Positions 11,899 to 19,489 of a DNA stretch of 26,086 bases are shown piece after piece. A model generated the notes under the pieces. It was not told the origin of the DNA. It saw only the letters and a list, made by a program, of their open reading frames with translations, and searched no databases. The translations under genes and the position numbers were made by a program. Source of the DNA: a virus. The DNA lies in the IMG/VR virus record IMGVR_UViG_3300043446_000593, positions 1 through 26,086 of that record; one strand, given 5' to 3'. Within the stretch, counting starts at the first letter, position 1; the number at the start of each line of letters is the position of its first letter.

Positions 11899-11991
11899 AT
11901 GAAAGATGTTTTATTAGGTGTAATTGGGGGGCTGATTGCCTTTGGTATACCAGCAGTTGTCTATGTGCTATATACAGGGGGTATATCGTGA
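11899..11991 (+). CDS. Tiny single-span membrane peptide
   Basis: The 30-residue peptide has one hydrophobic segment (VLLGVIGGLIAFGIPAVVYV). Ribosome site GGGGGATTT precedes its ATG, and the stop overlaps the GTG of the next gene (GTGA), indicating coupling. Its size suggests a membrane-acting modulator, but the role is unknown. Confidence 0.6.
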   Translation: MKDVLLGVIGGLIAFGIPAVVYVLYTGGIS

Positions 11992-12197
11992 GTTACATCA
12001 ATACCATTATGATGGGCGATACGCCTGTCGATGTTTACGGCACAGAATGTTCAGCAGAACCCGATGTGGGTTTGATGACTGACTATGTTGAAATTGAGGA
12101 CTTAAAAATAGGCGGTGTTAGCGTCTATGAGTTGTTTGCGTCTTACGGTCTGTTAGACAAAGCGCAAGAATACATTAACGATGCGTGGGGGGGATAA
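11988..12197 (+). CDS. Small acidic hypothetical protein
   Basis: The 69-residue protein starts at GTG, with GGGGG upstream. It is acidic; phrases include MTDYVEIEDLKIGGVSVYEL and a C-terminal helix LLDKAQEYINDAWGG. No family is certain. It is coupled to the preceding gene by GTGA and to the next by TAATG. Confidence 0.65.
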   Translation: MSYINTIMMGDTPVDVYGTECSAEPDVGLMTDYVEIEDLKIGGVSVYELFASYGLLDKAQEYINDAWGG

Positions 12198-12400
12198 TGA
12201 ACACACCATATAACACAGGCAAAGTAAAGATTGGGTGCAATTACCAAAAGCCACCGTATGTTGAAGAAGATATGGATATGCTACGGCTACAGTCTTATTT
12301 AATTCACGACCCCGCTCGATTAAAACGAGAGTATTGGACTAATAAAATCCTGATTTGGGTTGGGGTGTTTGTTTTAACTATCGCAATCTTGCAAAGCTAA
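12197..12400 (+). CDS. Small C-terminally anchored membrane protein
   Basis: The 67-residue protein starts at ATG 12197 (an in-frame GTG at 12185 lies within the G-run of the ribosome site). A soluble N-terminal half is followed by one hydrophobic C-terminal span (ILIWVGVFVLTIAILQS). The last 27 bp overlap the 3' end of the endolysin gene on the other strand, so transcripts converge here without a visible terminator. Function is unknown. Confidence 0.65.
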   Translation: MNTPYNTGKVKIGCNYQKPPYVEEDMDMLRLQSYLIHDPARLKREYWTNKILIWVGVFVLTIAILQS

Positions 12401-12895
12401 TTGTCTAGCTTCTTCGACCCGATTAAGCCATCCATTAATAAAACGGGCTTGGTCGGGTTTTCTTGCAACTATGCCTTGATAAAAGTCTGTCCGAGCGTCT
12501 GAAAACTTTGCAACCAAGTCTTTAGTATTTGCATCATTAATCGCTGCCCTAGTCCTAGGCCCGATAATTCCGTCAGCCACCAATCCGATAGCCTGTTGTA
12601 GCGTCTTAACGCTTCGCCCTGTTCCTGCATTAACGGCAAAATCAAATACCACATAGTCCAGTCCTTTCGGTAAGACTTCACAATAGGCAGCGTTCCAATA
12701 CTTTTGTTTATACAGTTTACCGACCTTTTCGGGGGTTAAAGACTTCATATCGGCTTCGGATACAGGGTGACCCACAAATTCTTCCCAAACACGCTGGGTA
12801 ACTCCTAGGTTGGTGAATCCACCCCTGTCCAAAGGGTCATTACTCACGCCCCCTTCATGTTTTAGCACACGGGCTAAACACTCCTCAAATCTCAT
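12374..12895 (-). CDS. Endolysin, glycoside hydrolase family 108
   Basis: The 173-residue lysozyme degrades peptidoglycan to release progeny. The N-terminal GH108 domain shows the catalytic Glu in KHEGGVSNDPLDRGG (Glu14) and FTNLGVT; the C-terminal part (about 105-165) is the PG_binding_3-type region with GLVADGIIGPRTRAAIN. No export signal is present, so holin pores should be needed. The gene follows the holin with a 4-bp overlap, the standard lysis cassette order. Confidence 0.92.
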   Translation of the reverse strand: MRFEECLARVLKHEGGVSNDPLDRGGFTNLGVTQRVWEEFVGHPVSEADMKSLTPEKVGKLYKQKYWNAAYCEVLPKGLDYVVFDFAVNAGTGRSVKTLQQAIGLVADGIIGPRTRAAINDANTKDLVAKFSDARTDFYQGIVARKPDQARFINGWLNRVEEARQLALQDCDS

Positions 12896-13260
12896 TTCTT
12901 TAGGTTTGCCATGATACGGCTACCAAACAGGAATCCAAAAGCAATGTTGGCGGCTTCTAAACCGATGCGCTGTACATACTGGTCAACGGGTAAGAATAGG
13001 GTGCATAGTCCTACAACAATAACGGTTAAAGCCCCGATATAACGGGATGACGCCCTTAAATCAATCACCCATTGGCTAGGTTGTCCGTATGGGTTATCCA
13101 GCTTAGCAAGGGCTTCTAAACGAGCGATTTCGCTGTTATCAAGCTGAATCTGCTCGGCAATGGTGGTTGGGCGAACTCCACCGTTAAAACGCCCTATAAG
13201 CTGTTTAATGCCTTCTACCCCTACTGGGACTAAAGCACCGATGATGGTTTCTAAAATCAT
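12892..13260 (-). CDS. Holin (3TM type)
   Basis: The 122-residue membrane protein resembles the GTA/phage 3TM holin family. A hydrophobic N-terminus (ETIIGALVPVGVEGI) precedes a soluble helical part, then two hydrophobic spans (IGALTVIVVGLCTLFLPV and ANIAFGFLFGSRIMANL). It would open the inner membrane to the endolysin. It overlaps both neighbours by ATGA. Confidence 0.85.
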   Translation of the reverse strand: MILETIIGALVPVGVEGIKQLIGRFNGGVRPTTIAEQIQLDNSEIARLEALAKLDNPYGQPSQWVIDLRASSRYIGALTVIVVGLCTLFLPVDQYVQRIGLEAANIAFGFLFGSRIMANLKK

Positions 13261-13469
13261 TTCTTAAACACCAAGTCAGCCATCCAAGTGACAAAGCCAC
13301 CAAAGACGGATGCTGCGCCCATAATTGCCCAAAGACTTCCCTTAGACCTTTCAGCCATCATCACTAGCTTTTTGATGTCGGCTTCCATCGTGTCAACCTT
13401 TTTTTCCATTGTTTCAAATTGGGCCACTAACTTACCGTATTTGTAAGGGTCGAGGAAGTCATCAGCCAT
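13257..13469 (-). CDS. XhlA/holin-accessory-like coiled-coil membrane protein
   Basis: The 70-residue protein from ATG 13469 has a coiled coil (about 15-40, FETMEKKVDTMEADIKKLV) followed by one membrane span (WAIMGAASVFGGFVTWMADL). This is the layout of haemolysin XhlA-like holin partners. A longer frame runs to 13628, but it overlaps the 55-residue gene below and is not used here. Overlaps the holin by ATGA. Confidence 0.75.
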   Translation of the reverse strand: MADDFLDPYKYGKLVAQFETMEKKVDTMEADIKKLVMMAERSKGSLWAIMGAASVFGGFVTWMADLVFKK

Positions 13470-13470
13470 A

Positions 13471-13638
13471 TCATGCTTTCTTGCGTACAGTTTTGACTGG
13501 CGACTTTTTTGCAACGGTTTTCCGTTTAGTCGCAACTTTTTTAACGGGTTTTGGGCAATCCCAATTTTTAAATACATCAGCCCAATACACCTTTTTGGTG
13601 TAGCCCATCTTATCGAATACCCAGTCAATTAGAAACAT
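13471..13638 (-). CDS. Small lysine-rich protein
   Basis: A separate 55-residue frame starts at ATG 13638 (after the fibre-assembly gene) and ends one base before the coiled-coil gene. It opens MFLIDWVFDKMGYTKKV and has a strongly basic tail of repeated KKVATK and KKSPVKT units. Such short basic-tail proteins occur in phage lysis or structural modules. The long antisense-like frame in this region is an extension of the next gene and less credible. Function is unknown. Confidence 0.65.
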   Translation of the reverse strand: MFLIDWVFDKMGYTKKVYWADVFKNWDCPKPVKKVATKRKTVAKKSPVKTVRKKA

Positions 13639-14116
13639 TTTGCACCTCGTTAGGGTTATTAGGCCAAGTTACTGATAATTGTGCCAATTCATCTACATTC
13701 GTGCAAGCATTGACCGCAGTAATAGCGTTTTCACAAGTAGTTCGAATTGATGCTCTCCATATGTTCCAATCGGCAGGAATTGGGGTAGATGTTTCTACCG
13801 ACTTTACAACCATCCAATCGGTAGGCAAAAGCATGGTGTAAGCCGTATTGCGTAACTGTGCAATGGTATTAGTCTTACATTGGTCTAAATTTTTAGGATT
13901 GTTAATGTAAGTTAAAGACGCACCGTTTAGTTCTTGGCTAACCCAATAGTATTGTTGATTGGCGGGGCTATTGGTTGGTATAACTTCTTCTAAGCCAATC
14001 TCAGCCTTTTCTTGTGGCGTAGATAAATTTAACCAATTTTGTGGGTATTGAATCCCATTAATCTCAAAGGCTGTGCCTTCTTGAATATAAGTGTTCGTAG
14101 TGGTTGAATAGAACAT
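13625..14116 (-). CDS. Tail fibre assembly-like protein
   Basis: The 163-residue protein begins with a strand-rich part (INGIQYPQNWLNLSTPQEKA), then a helical C-terminal half typical of small tail fibre assembly or chaperone proteins. It directly follows the 830-residue fibre gene, which is the usual place. AGGAAA ribosome site. The family link is from memory of the QYPxNWLNLSTxxEKAxxG phrase, so moderate confidence. Confidence 0.65.
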   Translation of the reverse strand: MFYSTTTNTYIQEGTAFEINGIQYPQNWLNLSTPQEKAEIGLEEVIPTNSPANQQYYWVSQELNGASLTYINNPKNLDQCKTNTIAQLRNTAYTMLLPTDWMVVKSVETSTPIPADWNIWRASIRTTCENAITAVNACTNVDELAQLSVTWPNNPNEVQNVSN

Positions 14117-14124
14117 AATATTTC

Positions 14125-16617
14125 CTATCGTGCGTTAGCGTATTTAAAGGGTGACTCACAAAATGCGGCATAAATGTAAGTGCCGCCATTTGTATTTAAA
14201 TCTGAATCTGTACCACGAATTTTAAAACCATTAGATAGAATATCAACATCTCTGCCTGCTGTTGAATCTTCTGCGGCTGAAAGATTTGGAAATAACCCAA
14301 GACCAGCAGAATTGTATGGATTTCTTGCTGTATCTCGAATAGTCCAGTTTGCAGTTGTATCTGTTCGCTTAAACATCACATATCTAGGTCTAAACCCAGT
14401 AAACACAAAAGTTCCATCACTAGAACCATTACCTGTGTATGAGCCAAATGCAGAATAGCCAGCGATTTGTGCAAAGCAATAGGCTACAAATGTTGCAGAT
14501 GATTGGTTTGTATCACCGCCATTTCCTAAAGAAAATACAGTTGATGTTGGACTTGTATTGTTCCAATAATTACTATTCGAATATGACCCTGCTGTGCTAT
14601 TTAAAAGTGTTGCATATTGATTACCTAAACTTACATGATATACACACCAATTATTTGCGGCACTTCTTGATTTAACAATATACATAGATGGAGCAACACC
14701 TAAACCATGCCCTACAGTAGCACCACTTGTGCCATTACCAGTATAAGTAACAATACTAAATCCAGCACTTGTATTAGCACTTACTGTAGATGTAATAGTG
14801 CCTTGTGTATTGGTTACGGCTGTTGCGTTAGACGCCCGCCATTGCCAGCCTACATAAGCGTCCCCACTATAATTAACACGCTCGCCCAAACCGCCCGAAC
14901 CTCTATTTAATGTAAAACCATTAGAGTTAAAAGCAGACAAATAACCAGTTGAATCGTTTGTTCCTTCTGAATCTGTTGTGTTTGAATAAAGCGAAATACC
15001 ACTACCCCTAACAGAATCTGTTAATACATGGCGAGTTGATTGGCTTCTGTCTTTAACCCAAACAAAATCAGGCTGCATAGAGTTACTATTGGTAACTGAT
15101 TGAGTTAACGCTCCTGTTCCTGTGTAAATTGAAACATCAAAATACTTATTCGCCTGTGTAGATGCAGTAGCACCAATCGTAGGAGTAGGCAAGTTAAATG
15201 TATTGAGTTCTTTGAACCCTGTTGGTGGGGTGTAGGCGAATGGTCTTTGCCCAAAATTGACTGATTGCGCTGTGCCGTTATAACCAGCTATAGATAAAAC
15301 TTCTTCTACAGTTCCGCCAGTCCAAGTTAGTGCCGCACCAGTTTTAGATGAACCACTTGTAGGCACTCCGCTATTTTGAAATGTTCCATTTTTAGAAAAG
15401 TAAATAGCACCATTATCAGAGTCAATCGCAACACCAATTACATCGCCATTGGTAAATGAACTTCCATAAGAGGATGCTGAACCATTAGTTTGTTTTTGTC
15501 CATCAGCCATATAAATAACTGACAAAGTGGGGTCTAACATTGATGTAGAATACCCAGCTTGCGGATAATCATTGTTAGGTCTGCTACCATCTCTAGCAGT
15601 CATTATTCCAATTTGAGGATATACAGTAGAAGCATTTGCTGTTAATGTAACTTCCATATACCATTTGCCAGTTGTCATAGCAAAAGTGCTTCTAGAGTTT
15701 CCTACATTTGAACCGCTAGGTTGGCTAAGATTAAGATTTGCTCCAGTTAAGGTTGTTTGTGTGCCACTAGTTAGCGGATTCATTACCGAAAAATTACTAG
15801 CAGTAGCACTTGTCAGCGTAGGCACATCGGTCATGCTGTCATAAGTAGCACCGCTTGTAATGCTGATATTGTTTGTAGTCCAATAGTTTGCGTTGCCTGA
15901 AAAGTCTTTTCCTAATCCAGCATTGGATGATGTAGTTAATGCAGAGTTATCGGTAAATGGTAAATAAAATCCATTAGTGCCATATGTGCCTGTGTATTTA
16001 ATCGGTTGCCATACACCAGTTGTTGAGGATGTAGCACCAAATGAAGATGGGGTTAGGGCTTGACCGTCAATGAAGTTTACTTCTGCTAGGTAGCCATCAA
16101 AATATTGAGAAGCAGTTGGTGTATATCCTATGTAATTAACTAAATTGTTATTCCATTGCAAATCATAATTTTGTGTTGGTGTAGCATAAAAAGTGCCAGT
16201 TATTTGTGTGCCATTTACATATATTTTTATTCTATTAGAGCCTGTTGCTTGTGTAGTATCAACCGCCAAAACAATATGATACCAAGCAGATGGGTCACGG
16301 AATGTATATTGCGAACTTGAAGTGTAAAAATAAGCATTATATGTTCCATTTGTGTAATCAAAAAATTCTATTGAACCATCAACAAATCTAAGAACACCAT
16401 AAGTTCCGCTACCTGTGCCATTTGTATACGGACTCATTAATGCTTGATTGCCTGTTAATGAACCTCGTTTTAGCCAACCAGACCATGTAAAAGTTCTTCT
16501 GTTTCCAGTAGCAAATGTTCTATTTAAATAAGCAGAAGCACTAGCCCGAAAGCGTAGGGAGTTGGTTAAGTTATAACCTTGCGCTCCATTAGCAGTAAAG
16601 ACTACAGGTAGGGTCAT
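14125..16617 (-). CDS. Tail fibre / receptor-binding protein with LamG- and SPRY-like domains
   Basis: The 830-residue virion protein is built from beta-rich modules. About 20-200 is a concanavalin/LamG-like domain (RTFTWSGWLKRGS, WYHIVLAVD, YLAEVNFIDGQAL). About 315-465 is a SPRY-like domain (KWYMEVTL, IGVAIDSDNGAIYFSKNG, NFGQRPFAY). The rest holds DUF7483-like repeats with YTGNGTSGATVGHGLG and YTGNGSSDGTFVFTGFRP. Such proteins bind host surface polysaccharide. The start at 16617 overlaps the neighbouring fibre gene by 4 bp. Ser/Thr/Asn/Gly-rich throughout. Confidence 0.85.
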   Translation of the reverse strand: MTLPVVFTANGAQGYNLTNSLRFRASASAYLNRTFATGNRRTFTWSGWLKRGSLTGNQALMSPYTNGTGSGTYGVLRFVDGSIEFFDYTNGTYNAYFYTSSSQYTFRDPSAWYHIVLAVDTTQATGSNRIKIYVNGTQITGTFYATPTQNYDLQWNNNLVNYIGYTPTASQYFDGYLAEVNFIDGQALTPSSFGATSSTTGVWQPIKYTGTYGTNGFYLPFTDNSALTTSSNAGLGKDFSGNANYWTTNNISITSGATYDSMTDVPTLTSATASNFSVMNPLTSGTQTTLTGANLNLSQPSGSNVGNSRSTFAMTTGKWYMEVTLTANASTVYPQIGIMTARDGSRPNNDYPQAGYSTSMLDPTLSVIYMADGQKQTNGSASSYGSSFTNGDVIGVAIDSDNGAIYFSKNGTFQNSGVPTSGSSKTGAALTWTGGTVEEVLSIAGYNGTAQSVNFGQRPFAYTPPTGFKELNTFNLPTPTIGATASTQANKYFDVSIYTGTGALTQSVTNSNSMQPDFVWVKDRSQSTRHVLTDSVRGSGISLYSNTTDSEGTNDSTGYLSAFNSNGFTLNRGSGGLGERVNYSGDAYVGWQWRASNATAVTNTQGTITSTVSANTSAGFSIVTYTGNGTSGATVGHGLGVAPSMYIVKSRSAANNWCVYHVSLGNQYATLLNSTAGSYSNSNYWNNTSPTSTVFSLGNGGDTNQSSATFVAYCFAQIAGYSAFGSYTGNGSSDGTFVFTGFRPRYVMFKRTDTTANWTIRDTARNPYNSAGLGLFPNLSAAEDSTAGRDVDILSNGFKIRGTDSDLNTNGGTYIYAAFCESPFKYANAR

Positions 16618-17348
16618 GCAACCCCCAAACTTCTACCTTGCTCGTATAGGTTTGTACCATCAGAGCGAAATACAAAGTAATCTTTAGCACTTGCGGCTGT
16701 TGATAAGGTAGGTGCAGTTCCACCAGCCCATTTAAATACTGCGTTCCAAGTTAAGGTGTTTGAGCCTGAGTTTTGGATAACAGCAAGGCCATAATAAGCA
16801 CCGTTTACAAGTCCTGTGGGTGCGCCCATAGTGCGGTTAGATGATACAAAGGTAAAGGTAGCAACTTGAGCCGTATTCGCTGCCCATGCAATCGTAGCGG
16901 CATCGGTTAAAGCCACATTACCAAAGTATTGTTGAGCAGTAAAGTTAGTAGCAGTTGCTGGGGCTACATAATCTGTTCCAGCCGTGGCTGTAGATACCAC
17001 ACCTGATGTTCCTTTTAATACGCCTGTTAAGGATGTAGCAAGGGTTGTAGTGCCCGTAACCGTTAGATTAGTAAATGAGCCTGCGCTTGAACCACCGACT
17101 AACGCATCAGCATAAGACTTAGTTACTGCGTCTGTTGATAAAGTGGGGGTAGCCAAATTAACAATTTTGTTACTATTTGCGTCTAGGTTACCCGTCATTG
17201 GGGTTTGACCATCGCTTGCCAATGAGCCAGTAAGAGCAGTAGCTATATCACTAAGTGTGTTATTAGCCCATGTACTTGCAATGGTTGTGCCTGTAACTAC
17301 GGGATTACCTGCTGGTAGCGAATATGTGCCTGAGCCGTTGCGGGACAT
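16614..17348 (-). CDS. Tail fibre-type protein with N-terminal virion-attachment motif
   Basis: The 244-residue protein begins SRNGSGTYSLPAGNPVVTGT, then ASTWANNTLSDIATALTGSL, a known opening of podovirus tail fibre proteins that attach to the virion. The middle carries NLDANSNKIVNLATPT, a fibre repeat motif. It is likely the adapter for the long fibre protein next to it, with which it overlaps by 4 bp. Ribosome site AAAGGA. Confidence 0.8.
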   Translation of the reverse strand: MSRNGSGTYSLPAGNPVVTGTTIASTWANNTLSDIATALTGSLASDGQTPMTGNLDANSNKIVNLATPTLSTDAVTKSYADALVGGSSAGSFTNLTVTGTTTLATSLTGVLKGTSGVVSTATAGTDYVAPATATNFTAQQYFGNVALTDAATIAWAANTAQVATFTFVSSNRTMGAPTGLVNGAYYGLAVIQNSGSNTLTWNAVFKWAGGTAPTLSTAASAKDYFVFRSDGTNLYEQGRSLGVA

Positions 17349-17350
17349 GA

Positions 17351-17380
17351 TTGTTTTCCTTTACCTTTTAATGCTATAAT
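17351..17380 (+). promoter_or_regulatory. Own promoter of the HNH nuclease gene
   Basis: TTGTTT (17351-17356) and a perfect TATAAT (17375-17380) are 18 bp apart, and TGC directly before the -10 makes it an extended -10 promoter. AAGGAG follows 7 bp before the ATG. It reads against the surrounding late operon. Confidence 0.7.
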
Positions 17381-17399
17381 CCCCATAAAGGAGATTGTT

Positions 17400-17978
17400 A
17401 TGCCGTTTAAAAATCCACACCCTCTTTACCAAGTTTGGCAAGGCATGAAGGCAAGATGCTATAACCTTAACAATAAACATTACCCAAATTACGGTGGCAG
17501 AGGTATTAAAGTTTGCGACCAATGGATAAACAATTTTAATCAATTTGTTTCCGATATGGGCGATAGACCGCAAGGTTATTCCATAGACCGAATTGATAAT
17601 AATGGCGATTACGCTCCACAAAATTGCAAATGGTCTAGTCGTAAAGAACAACAACGAAATCGCAGAATTACTAAAAAAATAACGATTGATAATGTTCAAT
17701 ACCTTGTTTGCGATATTGCTCAAAAATATGGTTTTAAATACGACACTATTGTTAATAGAGCCAAAACTGCAAAAACTTTTGATGAACTTGTAGATAAAAA
17801 ACGCAAAGTTTTTAAAAGCGGTCTTACGCTTGGCGGTCAAGCAAGCGGGGCTAAAAAACGAGCCATGACCCATTGCAAAAATGGGCATGAATTTACGGCA
17901 GAAAACACCCATATTTACAAAGGATGGAGAAGGTGCAGAGCTTGTCATAGAATTAGACAATACAATCGAACTCATTAA
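17400..17978 (+). CDS. HNH homing-type endonuclease, antisense in the late operon
   Basis: The 192-residue protein has an HNH-like core: YQVWQGMKARCYN at 10-22, YGGRGIKVCDQW at 31-42, GYSIDRIDNNGDYAPQNCKW at 59-78. A DNA-binding helical segment with CDIAQKYGFKYDTIVNRA follows (about 104-121). The C-terminus has paired Cys/His residues: Cys159, His163, Cys179, Cys182. Free-standing enzymes of this type spread by cutting uninterrupted DNA. It is on the strand opposite to all neighbouring late genes, with its own promoter and ribosome site. Confidence 0.88.
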   Translation: MPFKNPHPLYQVWQGMKARCYNLNNKHYPNYGGRGIKVCDQWINNFNQFVSDMGDRPQGYSIDRIDNNGDYAPQNCKWSSRKEQQRNRRITKKITIDNVQYLVCDIAQKYGFKYDTIVNRAKTAKTFDELVDKKRKVFKSGLTLGGQASGAKKRAMTHCKNGHEFTAENTHIYKGWRRCRACHRIRQYNRTH

Positions 17979-17989
17979 CTGACCCGTTT

Positions 17990-19489
17990 CTACTCATTGA
18001 TTGCTCCTAAATTTTTCTTTGGTTTTTTTGCGCCAGCCCTCATTAAAGCCGCTAATTTATTAACATCAGATTTTCTTATTTTTGTAGCGGCTACTCTAGC
18101 GCCCATTGCGCCCGCAGTAGCGGCAAGACCTAAAGGTGCGCTGGCGGCTGTTGTTAACAATGGAACGATTGAACTTACAGGGCCAGTTGGGGCAAATTTG
18201 CCAAAATAACGCAATAAATTTTGCACATTACCGCCCCTTGCGGCTTGAATAATAGCTTGTTGTTCTTCAGGGGTAAACATTCGCATTTTTTTAGGATTAT
18301 TTGCAAGTTGTCGCAGTTGTTGGGTTAATGAATTTTCAGAACCCGACATACTAAATCGAGTTTTTTCGGTTTCGGCTCGCTCAAGCATATCCTCAAATAT
18401 TTGAGATTTACTCAAACGATTGTATGTATCTCTTGCTTCTTTCCATTGCGCCAAGCCTTCTTTTGTGCCACCAACAATCGAGGATTCAGGAATGCTTGCC
18501 AAATAATCATCAAAATCATTTTTTAATTGTGTAGCAATTTTTCTTTCTGCTTTCTTTTGAGAGCCTTGCAAATCACCAATCATAGTGCGCAAAGCCTTTA
18601 ATTTATTAAAATCTTTTGCAACAGTTGGATTTTCCAGTCTTTTCATGACAATAGCAATGTCAGGATATAGTTCTGCATCGTATCCAATATCTTCTAATGA
18701 CCTGCTAATTTGTTTCATGTTATTAGCAAAATCTTTGGGGTCAATTTCAACACCGCTCTTTTGCGCTGTATTAAATAATTTGTTTGATTGAGCTGCAAGT
18801 GTTTCAGAGCTTGGCGCATTAGCAATTCTAATTTCAGTTTCAGATGGAGTTCTGCGTAACGCTTCTGCTACTTTTGCAGGTGCTGTTTTAACAACTTCAG
18901 GCACAGCTTGAATAGCTTGACTTACAGGCTGTACAACATTTTGTCTAACTATAGGTGTTGCTGTTGAAGCCATGCGAGCATAACTTGGCAACATTCCTGT
19001 AGTTGGAATAATAGGGGGCAATTTAGCGGCTTCTGCTACCTGACCAACATCTTGTAAAAACTCTTGGGCTACAGGGCTTGTAGGCGTGTAAGTCATGCGT
19101 CTAGCTAAATCACTTTGGGCTTGTTGGCCTACTTGTACCCCTTGTTGTGTGCCAAACTGAGGGCTTGTAGCCGACTTATACACACCGTATGCAGAACTTA
19201 CAGGGCCTGCAATAGCAGCAGAACCAACAGTCAATGGCACTTCGTATAGAGCTTTTACCCTATCCATCATTGTGCGTTTTGGTTCAGCTTTTGGTTCAGG
19301 TCTTGGTGTTTGGCTAACAACTGTTGGCACATCTGTGTTAATAATGTTTGAGCCTAAAACTTGCTTAGTTTTTGGGTTATACAGTTTTTGGGCTTGAGCA
19401 ATAACTTCTTCTTGAGTAGCCCCAACAGGGCCAATCAATGTTATTTCTTTACCGTCAGGGGCAACGACTGTATATTCTTTTTCAGCCAT
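17990..19489 (-). CDS. Virion-associated protein, possibly internal/ejection
   Basis: The 499-residue protein opens YTVVAPDGKEITLIGPVGATQEEVIAQAQ, a short domain seen at the start of some phage internal proteins, followed by Ala/Pro-rich linkers and long helices. The end has a hydrophobic Ala/Gly-rich stretch (about 435-470, LLTTAASAPLGLAATAGAMG). It lies among virion genes before the 450-residue and small Gln-rich genes, a position often used for ejection proteins. No enzyme motif; the role is inferred from layout. Confidence 0.65.
   Translation of the reverse strand: MAEKEYTVVAPDGKEITLIGPVGATQEEVIAQAQKLYNPKTKQVLGSNIINTDVPTVVSQTPRPEPKAEPKRTMMDRVKALYEVPLTVGSAAIAGPVSSAYGVYKSATSPQFGTQQGVQVGQQAQSDLARRMTYTPTSPVAQEFLQDVGQVAEAAKLPPIIPTTGMLPSYARMASTATPIVRQNVVQPVSQAIQAVPEVVKTAPAKVAEALRRTPSETEIRIANAPSSETLAAQSNKLFNTAQKSGVEIDPKDFANNMKQISRSLEDIGYDAELYPDIAIVMKRLENPTVAKDFNKLKALRTMIGDLQGSQKKAERKIATQLKNDFDDYLASIPESSIVGGTKEGLAQWKEARDTYNRLSKSQIFEDMLERAETEKTRFSMSGSENSLTQQLRQLANNPKKMRMFTPEEQQAIIQAARGGNVQNLLRYFGKFAPTGPVSSIVPLLTTAASAPLGLAATAGAMGARVAATKIRKSDVNKLAALMRAGAKKPKKNLGAINE

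Noticed and set aside
13470-13628. Long N-terminal extension of the coiled-coil lysis gene
   Set aside because: It overlaps the 55-residue gene in another frame, and ATG 13469 gives the expected family length.
17361-17975. 204-codon minus-strand frame antisense to the HNH nuclease
   Set aside because: The plus-strand gene has an extended -10 promoter, a ribosome site and clear HNH motifs, whereas the antisense frame has no recognised motif and is a typical hydrophobic mirror of a basic protein.
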